Notes under the pieces: model-generated
Told to the model about the DNA's origin: nothing
What the model saw: the letters and a program-made list of their open reading frames with translations, nothing else
The model's database searches: none
Shown: positions 8,671-16,700 of the stretch, one piece after another
Position numbering within the stretch: the first letter of the stretch is position 1
Layout: the number at the start of each line of letters is the position of its first letter
Position numbers and translations under genes: made by a program
NCBI GenBank assembly: GCA_029263455.1
Contig: JAJCXM010000029.1
Span: 1 to 43,010, forward strand
DNA length: 43,010 bases
Source: Holophagae bacterium
Lineage (GTDB): Bacteria; Acidobacteriota; Holophagae; Acanthopleuribacterales; Acanthopleuribacteraceae
Direction of reading: 5' to 3'

Positions 8671-8700
8671 GTCGGTCGCCGAGCAAATCGTCGGCTATGG
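8671..8700 (+). repeat. dispersed repeat, copy C
   Basis: 27 of 30 bases match the right half of copy A (7499-7528). It contains the stop codon of the PQQ-repeat gene on the minus strand, just as copy A contains the stop of the ExbD-like gene. Confidence 0.7.
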
Positions 8701-9921
8701 CTTTAGGGGGGCTAAATCGAGGGCAATTAACTTTTCCGTGTCTCGCATGTAGAGTTGCGTTCCCACCAGCGTGGGCACGGTCCAGGATCGGGGTTTAAGC
8801 AACACTTGCTGGGCCTTTAGTTCGAAGCCATTGGCGTCCATATGTGCCAACGTCAGTTTGCCCGACTCGTCCAAAATGAGGAATTTGCCATCGACCGCAA
8901 TCAACTGAGCGACTGGGTAACCGCGTTCTCGCCATAAAACCTCGCCGCTACGTATGTTTAGTGCGGTCAACAAATCGCCGTTACTTCCATAAGCGATCTC
9001 ACCTATACGCACCACATTACCGTGCAGAATATTGAACTGCCGGGTATGCATAACTTCTTCTACAGCGATGTTCTCGCCCTGCCGCTTAAGCCGCAGGGTG
9101 AGGCTGCCGCCATCCCTTTGTGAGGGTACAAACAGCAGACAGTCGTCGCCCATCAGGGGTCGCGCGGCATGGGTATCATGTTGGTTCACTTGCGGATGAC
9201 GCCAACGGATTTTTCCCGTCACAGCCGCAATGCCGATGACTTCCCTCTTTGAAAGAAACGCCCATTGTTGCTCGCCGTCGACGTCGATCAAGGTTGGGGC
9301 GCCATAGCTGACTTCGGCCCGTTCGCTTTTCCATAACAACTCGCCCGTGGCAAGGTCAAAGCCAACCATGGCGTGGTGTTTTCCGCCAACCATGGCTACC
9401 AACATGCCGTTGTAGGTGACCATGGCATTGCTGTTGCCCGAGATATGGGCCTTACCTTGCCATTCGTCGATCAGATTGTGCTTCCAGATTAGTCGACCGT
9501 TGTTTTTGTCCAAACAATGTAAGGTCGAATCGAAACTCATGGTGTAGAGCCGGTCCCCGTCCAGATGGGGCGGTGCGTTGGGACCGCGGCCGAAATCGGC
9601 GTTCTGACCCGCGCGAATGGTGGTGACGTATCGAAAGGCCCACAGCTGCTCGCCGTTTTGTGCATCCAACGCGACTACCACATCGGATTCGCCGTCGCGG
9701 TACAGAGTGTAGAGCTTGCCCCCTTGCGCGAGGATCGCTGCATATCCTTCACCTAAGGGGCGCTGCCACAAAAGCGTTGGCCCGTCTGGCGGCCAGCTTT
9801 CGGCCAAACCGGATGTGGAGATCTTAAAATCTCCATTGGGTCCACCCCAGCGGGTCCAGTCATCACCGGCCTGGCTATGACTGGCCAAGAGCGTGCAAAA
9901 TAACCAGCTTGCAAATGACAT
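8695..9921 (-). CDS. secreted PQQ-type beta-propeller protein
   Basis: 408 residues from the ATG at 9921, which has GGAG seven bases upstream and gives a signal peptide (MSFASWLFCTLLASHSQAG). The longer frame to 10101 adds a basic, unlikely N-terminus. The mature protein begins WTRWGGPNGDF, a start typical of PQQ-like repeat proteins, and contains repeated strands with the tryptophan-docking pattern (VVALDAQNGEQLWAF, LHCLDKNNGRLIWKH, MVGFDLATGELLWKS, LTALNIRSGEVLWRE). These make an eight-bladed quinoprotein-like or BamB-like propeller. No haem or metal-ligand motif for an active quinoprotein dehydrogenase is visible, so a structural or binding role in the periplasm is more likely. Confidence 0.85.
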   Translation of the reverse strand: MSFASWLFCTLLASHSQAGDDWTRWGGPNGDFKISTSGLAESWPPDGPTLLWQRPLGEGYAAILAQGGKLYTLYRDGESDVVVALDAQNGEQLWAFRYVTTIRAGQNADFGRGPNAPPHLDGDRLYTMSFDSTLHCLDKNNGRLIWKHNLIDEWQGKAHISGNSNAMVTYNGMLVAMVGGKHHAMVGFDLATGELLWKSERAEVSYGAPTLIDVDGEQQWAFLSKREVIGIAAVTGKIRWRHPQVNQHDTHAARPLMGDDCLLFVPSQRDGGSLTLRLKRQGENIAVEEVMHTRQFNILHGNVVRIGEIAYGSNGDLLTALNIRSGEVLWRERGYPVAQLIAVDGKFLILDESGKLTLAHMDANGFELKAQQVLLKPRSWTVPTLVGTQLYMRDTEKLIALDLAPLKP

Positions 9922-10236
9922 AACAGCGCTCCGTTTTTTAGGTTTACGTCCCCTGAGACTATAAGTTGTTCTGAATGCTACCGCAAAGATGCCAAGCCGT
10001 CCTTTTTTCATTAGCACTTGGCGCTCGCGACCATGGTCGGGAATTCGAAAGATGCGCGCCTTTATGCACAGCCAGGGCCACATTTTAACTAATTTACTCA
10101 CCTATTTACACAGGGACAAGTCGTTCAGTAAACTTGTCTAAGTTATATCTGAACGGCGATCTCTGCGTGTATTATTCTGCCGAGGATCAACACCGCACCA
10201 GCGCCTCCTCAAATCCCGCACGATGTAAGGATTTCA

Positions 10237-10707
10237 ATGACAATAATTGTACTAGCGTGCCTCTCTATTTTTTATCAGGAACAAGGCAAAACGCCGCAAC
10301 TACATTTTAATGAAAGCGGCTTTTCCATTAGTCCACTTGAGAGGAAGTCTGACAATGACATCAATCAAGTGTTAATGATGTTCCTACCAACGACCGATGG
10401 ATTTGCTCCCAATGTAGGCGTGCAAATTCAGAAATTTGACGGATCACTCGATGAATACATTAAGCTTACACGGAAACAATTCGAAAGCGCTGACATCGTT
10501 GTTTTGTCCGAAATAATTAACAAAACAAATGTAATTTGGGAATATACCGGCCCGCTCGGTGGAAACAAACTACACTGGTTAGCAATCGCCAAAAAGGGAG
10601 ACAAACGAGTATTTCTAGCGACAGCGACAGCTCTTGATTCCCAGTGGAACGCAGTGTCTGCTGAACTCAAACGCTGTCTGAATAGCTTCACGATCACGAA
10701 AGATTAG
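10237..10707 (+). CDS. small secreted protein with PsbP/DUF1795-like fold
   Basis: 156 residues. A short hydrophobic N-terminus (MTIIVLACLSIFYQEQG) acts as a signal peptide. The mature part has the strand-helix layout seen in PsbP/DUF1795-like proteins: FNESGFSISPLE, then a strand pair, a LDEYIKLTRKQFES helix, a central strand set and a last helix followed by LNSFTITKD. ATG at 10237 has AAGGA at good spacing. It is a single gene between minus-strand units. Fold assignment rests on pattern only; I know of no specific function. Confidence 0.55.
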   Translation: MTIIVLACLSIFYQEQGKTPQLHFNESGFSISPLERKSDNDINQVLMMFLPTTDGFAPNVGVQIQKFDGSLDEYIKLTRKQFESADIVVLSEIINKTNVIWEYTGPLGGNKLHWLAIAKKGDKRVFLATATALDSQWNAVSAELKRCLNSFTITKD

Positions 10708-10835
10708 CTACCGATGTTGTCACATTTTTTCTTATGCTGGCAACATACTATTATTGATGGTGAGCCAAGGCTGACACATCAGCCTTCATGAATCGCTGCT
10801 CATCAAATTGAAGTCTGCTTGGACTTTATTGCATC

Positions 10836-11104
10836 TCATATTGCGTATTTCCTCTGGATATCGACAAGTCGCACCGCTTCCAATTTGCCGCGTCGAGCTT
10901 CTTTCATGGCATTGATGGTGGCTTCGTTTGGCACAAGCGGTTCAAACGGAAGCGCTTTCTCGTAAGCGACACGTGTTAGTAAGATACGAATTAGTAAGAT
11001 ACGAAAGCGGCAGACACAGTGAGCCCCATGGCTGCTAATACAACTGTAGCTTCTTCTTTGATATGTTCATCGATTCGAGCTCGTACTACGGCGTTTACGG
11101 CCAT
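10836..11104 (-). pseudogene. RelB/DinJ-family antitoxin, broken
   Basis: Starting at an ATG at 11104 with GGAG upstream, the frame reads MAVNAVVRARIDEHIKEEA, the ribbon-helix-helix start of RelB/DinJ antitoxins, then LAAMGLTVSAAF. After 37 codons it hits TAA. The family sequence resumes in another frame as LTRVAYEKALPFEPLVPN and continues to a TGA at 10836. The break is caused by a 15-base unit (TTAGTAAGATACGAA on the plus strand) present twice in tandem at 10976-11005, together with a one-base loss. No RelE/YafQ-type toxin follows, so this is an inactivated orphan antitoxin remnant. Confidence 0.8.
10976..11005 (+). repeat. 15-bp perfect tandem duplication
   Basis: Two adjoining identical copies of TTAGTAAGATACGAA (10976-10990 and 10991-11005). 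They interrupt the antitoxin frame and create its stop codon, so the duplication is likely the inactivating event. Confidence 0.95.
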
Positions 11105-11191
11105 TTTTTTGATCTCCACTTATTTGAGCTACATTGCAGCTAAATTGGCTGACAAACAGAAGTACTTTGCAGTTACAGGGCTAGACACTTG

Positions 11192-12169
11192 TTATTGAGT
11201 GATACGCAGGACGACCGTGCCCAGGCGCTGTTCGGTTTCTACGTGGACATGTGCCTCACGTACCTGCTGCATCTCAAAAACGCGGCCGATGACGGGTCTT
11301 ATCTCGCCCGCTTCGATCATTTTCTTGAGGTCCATTAGTTCGTCTTCGCGCTCGGCTGCTAATGCGAATATCGCGGTTTTGTCGCTTAACTTACTTGTCC
11401 AAAGCGAGCGCAGCATTTTGTACACCGTTGGATTGGCGGTTAGATAGCGACCCTTTGGCTTCAACGACTTGATGCACTTGGTATAGGAGCTAGCCGCCAC
11501 CATATCAAAAATGACGTCGTAAGCCTGATCGTTCTCAGCAAAATCCTGCTTTTGATAATCGACGAAATGATCGGCTCCTTGCTGTCGCAACATATCCTCT
11601 TTGATACCACTATCAACGGCCGTGACTATGGCGCCCATTTGTTTGGCAAGCTGAACGGCAAAGGTGCCGATACTGCCACCGGCACCGTTGATCACCACGG
11701 TCTCACCCTTTTGAATGTTGGCTCTGCGCATGAAATGCAGGGCGTTCAACCCACCTAATGGGACTGCGGCCGCTTCTTCATAGGTCAAATTGTTGGGTTT
11801 CTTGACCAAGGTCGCCGTGGCCGAAACACATAGATACTCTCCATAGGCACCCATGGATAATCCCGTACAGCCAAATATGGCGTCGCCAACCGTAAAGCGC
11901 GACACGTCTTTGCCAACCGCCACCACTTCACCGGCAAAATAGCTTCCAAGAATCGGTCTCCTCGGTTTGCGGATACCCATCGCCAGACGCAAGGGCAACC
12001 AGAACCAAGCAACTGGGAACCTAAAACTGCGCAACTCGCAGTCACTCTTAGTTGCTTCAGCAGCATGAATCCTAATCAAGATTTCGTCGCTCTTTGGAAT
12101 GGGCTTCGCGACATCTTCAAGCTTCAAGACATCTACGGATCCATATTGTCTATACACGATTGCTTTCAA
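11192..12169 (-). CDS. MDR-family NAD(P)H:quinone oxidoreductase-like protein
   Basis: 325 residues if translation begins at the TTG at 12169, which has GGAAGGA at ideal spacing and gives the family start (L/M)KAIVYRQYGS; the in-frame start at 12208 adds 13 residues. The GroES-like half is followed by the nucleotide-binding motif GAGGSIGTFAVQLAKQMGA (about 155-173). The cysteines and histidines that bind zinc in true alcohol dehydrogenases are missing, so this is a zinc-independent quinone or enone reductase. It would use NADPH to reduce small carbonyl or quinone compounds in the cytosol. The next minus-strand gene upstream is the DJ-1-like gene, about 100 bases away. Confidence 0.9.
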   Translation of the reverse strand: MKAIVYRQYGSVDVLKLEDVAKPIPKSDEILIRIHAAEATKSDCELRSFRFPVAWFWLPLRLAMGIRKPRRPILGSYFAGEVVAVGKDVSRFTVGDAIFGCTGLSMGAYGEYLCVSATATLVKKPNNLTYEEAAAVPLGGLNALHFMRRANIQKGETVVINGAGGSIGTFAVQLAKQMGAIVTAVDSGIKEDMLRQQGADHFVDYQKQDFAENDQAYDVIFDMVAASSYTKCIKSLKPKGRYLTANPTVYKMLRSLWTSKLSDKTAIFALAAEREDELMDLKKMIEAGEIRPVIGRVFEMQQVREAHVHVETEQRLGTVVLRITQ

Positions 12170-12269
12170 ATGTCGTCCTTCCACCCTTTCAACTCGACCC
12201 CTTTGCACTCGCGGCGGTTTTCACAATCGAGTCCGTATTCGCAAAGCCAAATATGTGCTTGATATACGA

Positions 12270-12935
12270 TCAGTTAGTTGTTTTCGGGACATCCATAAAC
12301 GACTCCAGCTGATCCCACGGCCTCAGGCGATCGCTATTCAAAGTTTTATACACCTGCCGCGCTAAATCTTTGCCCGCCAACTGTGCCAATAGTACAAAGG
12401 CGGCGTCGTAACTCACCAAGCCGCCGTTGGACGTCAGTCGTTTACCATCCATGACAAACGAGACACCCGTCTGCACCTCAACTTCAGGAAAGGCTTTCTG
12501 TAAGTCGGCTTCGCCTCCTGGCCAGGTGGTGGCCTTTTTACCATCAAGGATGCCTGCTTGTCCTAAGATAAAGGCACCGCTGCAGTTGCTGGCAATCCAG
12601 CCTTTCTGCGCGCGTATGTAAGCAATAAGCGCTTCATGTTTACGCAGGTTATCGGTGTCATAAGCGCCCGGAACAATTAAGGCGTCCACAGACGGAGCAT
12701 CAGTTAGCAGGACATCGGCGCGAATCTGTAATCCTTCGGCTGTACGTATATTCAACGACGAGGAAGCCGAAATAAGGTGCATCTTCCATTGGCTGAATCT
12801 GGAGTCATGAATAGCCATGCCAAAAACTTCGGCGGGCGCCGTGACTTCACTTGTAAGTACATCGTCAAACACAATGATGCCAATGGTTGGCGGGTTGCCT
12901 AGCAAAATCGACATGAATAGCAAGTTTACGAGCAT
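12270..12935 (-). CDS. DJ-1/PfpI-family glutamine-amidotransferase-like protein
   Basis: 221 residues from the ATG at 12935, supported by AAGGG seven bases upstream. The first 16 residues (MLVNLLFMSILLGNPP) are hydrophobic and may be a signal peptide, which would place the protein in the periplasm. The DJ-1/PfpI fold is clear: IGIIVFDDVLTSEVTAPAEVFG at the start, VDALIVPGAYD in the middle and the nucleophile elbow ASNCSGAFILGQAG with the cysteine near residue 117. It ends without an AraC helix-turn-helix, so it is not a GlxA-type regulator. Members include chaperones, glyoxalases and isonitrile hydratases; the exact reaction is unknown. Confidence 0.85.
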   Translation of the reverse strand: MLVNLLFMSILLGNPPTIGIIVFDDVLTSEVTAPAEVFGMAIHDSRFSQWKMHLISASSSLNIRTAEGLQIRADVLLTDAPSVDALIVPGAYDTDNLRKHEALIAYIRAQKGWIASNCSGAFILGQAGILDGKKATTWPGGEADLQKAFPEVEVQTGVSFVMDGKRLTSNGGLVSYDAAFVLLAQLAGKDLARQVYKTLNSDRLRPWDQLESFMDVPKTTN

Positions 12936-13289
12936 AGATTTCCCTTTCAAAAAAACGCCCAAGCTTAGCATTTCTTGAGCACCAGGTAGATGCTGGAAAT
13001 TTGGGAACCTTCGTACCTCAGCACTCACAGCCTACTGAGGCTATCGCATAAGTCGCTTCAATCGTCTTCAATGTGAGTCCGAGCTTCTAGCCGGAGGTTC
13101 GAAGTCTTTTGTTTTTATGTACTTAGCAATGATCCAATTGAACTAACAAGCTGTTTCGAGCAAATTAGAAGAACCATGAGACAGCCTCTGGAAGCCAGAC
13201 TCACATTCTTGAGCCTTGAAACGAGTTATACGACAGCCTCTACTGGCCGTTGTTTTATGTTAATTTGCCTAGGCGAGGGCTTAGTGCAA

Positions 13290-13751
13290 ATGAAAACCAT
13301 TAGACAGCAGATCGAAATTGAATGCAGCCAGGAAGTGGTTTTTGACCTCAGCCAGAACTATTCGAAACGCTTAGAGTGGGATCCTTATCTCACTGAAGCG
13401 TATTTACTTGATGGCGCCGATCGCGCAGACATACGCGTAGAAGCCTATTGCAAGAACCGGTCAGGCGCGGCGATGGTCACTAAATACATATCATTCGATA
13501 GACCTCAGGTTGCCGCTGTGAAGATGGTTAAAGGACCGTTCTTGTTGCGCCGGTTCAGCGGTGCATGGAATTTTAAGCGTTTAAGCGATTGTCGAAGTCA
13601 GCTCACATTCAATTACCATTTTGAGTTAAGAGGCGGTTTATTTGGGCGTATGCTCCTGCCGATTGCAACCTATCTATTTTCAATCGACATGAACAAACGT
13701 TTAGAGGCCATCAAGCATTATCTTGAATCGCAAAACGCTAATTTGCATTGA
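13290..13751 (+). CDS. SRPBCC (polyketide cyclase/START-like) protein
   Basis: 153 residues from the ATG at 13290, preceded by GAGGG; an upstream start at 13176 adds 38 residues that do not fit the family. It begins with the usual IRQQIEIECSQEVVFDLSQNY, a strand then helix, followed by the antiparallel strands that form the ligand-binding groove (WNFKRLSDCRSQLTFNYHFEL) and a long C-terminal helix (MNKRLEAIKHYLES). Such proteins bind hydrophobic ligands; no catalytic residues can be assigned. It is cytosolic and stands alone. Confidence 0.75.
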   Translation: MKTIRQQIEIECSQEVVFDLSQNYSKRLEWDPYLTEAYLLDGADRADIRVEAYCKNRSGAAMVTKYISFDRPQVAAVKMVKGPFLLRRFSGAWNFKRLSDCRSQLTFNYHFELRGGLFGRMLLPIATYLFSIDMNKRLEAIKHYLESQNANLH

Positions 13752-13786
13752 AATCTAATCGGCTTGCGTTCTCGGTGTGGGTGAAG

Positions 13787-16700
13787 TCACGGACATGACA
13801 ACGTGGTTAGGTAAGTCTCCTGCGTGACATCGTTAACCCATTTCATCAAACGGTTGGGCACTACTCTCCATTGCGGCAGTTCACCGTTGAATGACGAAAA
13901 GTTGCCTTGCGGGTTATAGCTGAATACAGCACCGCTCGCATCTGCTCGCTGTTGTAAATCAACGATGTTCGCGCAGTCTCCTGCGTCCAAATTATTGCGA
14001 TCCAAGACCAGCACATGATGGCTGTAATTCAATAAATCGACCAAAGCATTGAGTGAACTGATGTCCAGTAGCCGGTTGTGTTGTAGATGCAGAATTTCCA
14101 AATCCAGGCAAAAGCTTAAGGGTGAAAGATCAGTCAACTTATTATCGTTGGCACTAAAGAACTTCAAACCAGCGGGCAGAAACGGGGGCAATGAGGTCAT
14201 GTGGTTGTGATTTATGGACAATGATTCAAGAACGGGGATTTGGCCTACGGTGAATGGCAGGATTTGCTGGTGCGTGTCGTCCAGGACAAGGGTCCTCAGA
14301 TTTGTCAGATTATCGAAGGCATCCCAAAGTGGAATTAAGCGGTTGCCTGACAAGTCTAGATATTCCAAATTCTGCAACAAGAACAATTCAAAAGGCACAT
14401 CCTGTAGGCGATTATGAGCCAAGCTTAGGAAAAACAGGCCACTAGGAAACACAAATTGGCCTGCATCCTCAAGACTGGCTAACTCACCGTCATCCAAGAA
14501 GAAGGAGTTCAGACTCGCCATGCCCTGCATATTGGGCAGGCCAATAATTGGATTCCCATTTGCCGAGATCCATTGTATTGCAGGGAACATTTCTAGACCT
14601 GAAAGATCGGTTACGCCCAGAAACGAGCAATCAAGGCCCTGAACGAATTGGGCTTCGTAGGGACTGATTTCGTCGTCGTCATAGGTGTCAATGCTCGGAT
14701 CTAATGTAAACACAGCTTTAAGTGCAGTGTCAGGAATGAATAAGTAGGGATCAACAGACCACGTCCAGGAACTGGTGTCATCTTCGTTGGCAGCAGCTCC
14801 GTTGTTGGGGGTGGAATCGGCGTCAGCTTCGCTGCAAGCAACCACTTCAAAATTGAGGGTTTGGGCGACATCCTGAGTTAAATAGCCAGCCAGGTCCAGT
14901 TGAGCGCTAGAAAAAGCGGCAAGACTGGCCAGGCTCCAAATGCCGCTGACAGCGCTGTAGCTTCCTTGTGCGGGTGTGACAGATGAAATATTCAACTCAG
15001 ACGTTGACGTCACTTTTATCTGAATACCGGTCGCGCCCTGAGCACTGGTGTTCTCCACCCATAAACTGATATTGCCCGTTTGTCCGACAGATAAACTGGT
15101 TTGCGACGAAATGGATGTCAATTGCAGATCAACACTGGCGGGAGCTGCGTAGGTCAATACCACATCATCCGTACTCGCGCTGCATGGACTATTGGTGATC
15201 GTCCATCGAAGCGTATAGGTGCCGGAAGCAATAGCGGGCGTAAAGGTTGACGACGGCCAACCTGGACTACCGAATTGGGTAGGGTTAGTACTCGGCCCAG
15301 ACACGATCGACCAAAGACCACTGCCGATCGCCGGGGTGTTAGCTTGGATGTTGGCGACTTGTCCCGCAGCAAGGTTCTGATCGGGCCCAGCGTTTGCATT
15401 CGTTGGCGGCGCTGACACCGAAACGGCAGTTGCGCTGGTCCCTGAACTACCACAACCGTTCATGGCCGTGACACTCACGTTCCCACTTTGCGACGCGAAT
15501 AGGACACTCACCGAAGTGCTACCTTGCCCGGATTGAATGACCGACCCAGCGGGAACCGTCCACAAATACGACGCTGCCCCACTCACCGCATTCACACTAT
15601 AAGTTGCACTCGTATTGGCACACATTTGTGCAGGTCCCGACGGATTCGCGGTTTGGGCTGGCACGCCTGATGCTGGGTTAACAGCAAGGGATTTGACCGC
15701 GGACAAGAAACAAGCATTTTGAGCTTGTACTTGAACGCTACCACTGGAAGCAGCGACCTGCACGACAATGGCGGGCGTACCCTGCCCACTTACGATGGAG
15801 AAACCCAGTGGTACCTGCCAAGTATATGTATCTGCGTTTGCAACCGGCTGAATCGAATAGGTAGCTTGCGTCCCCGAACAGGGTACGCTAGGTCCTGTGA
15901 TATCACCTGGCTGAGGTAGAGCAGGCACGATAGGGATGTCAAAGGTTTTCATCGAGGATTGGCCGTTGCGAGTGACGGTTAATTGAAGTTGAACGTTGCC
16001 TGAAACGCCTGCCGTGAACAGGATGGAAGACGTTCCCTGCCCAGCATTAATGACCGCGTTACTAGCCGTCCACGCATAGGTCGTTCCTGTGGCCCCATCA
16101 ACCGTACAAGCTGTGTAATTACTAGTGCTAGGACAGACATAGTTGGGAGCCCAAATCGCCGCATTTGGACGTAATTCAAGGGCGAATAACTCGTCATTTG
16201 ACCTCACAGTCATGGCACCATAAATCAGTTTCTGATTCAATTGCGCAAAACCCGAATAAAAACCGCTGCCAACGCCAGGATTCAGATCCGCGACACGCAT
16301 CGTGCCGCTAGTCGTGCCGTCGGAAGTCCAGAGTTCCACACCTGTATCATGGCTCCATCCGCCAAAGAAAATACGATCGCCAATTCGTCTAATCCCGGTT
16401 CGCAGGCCACTAACGACGCCAGGATAAGTGTCTTTGACCAGCTGAGTTACGCCGGAATTGACATCTGTTGACCACAGTTCCCGGCCCGCAGCTCCACTTT
16501 GAGCACTATAGAATAGGTGGTCCTTTAGCTTAAGGGCAGTTCCCGCATTGAACGGCAAGTCGGTTAACTTTGTGGTCCCCATTTCGGTGCCATCACTGCG
16601 CCACAACTCATAGTCACCATTAACCTTTTGAACGTGCATGTAGAGGACATTGTCGATCACGTTCAAGAATTGAGGTGTCAGCATCGTCGATCCCTCCCAG

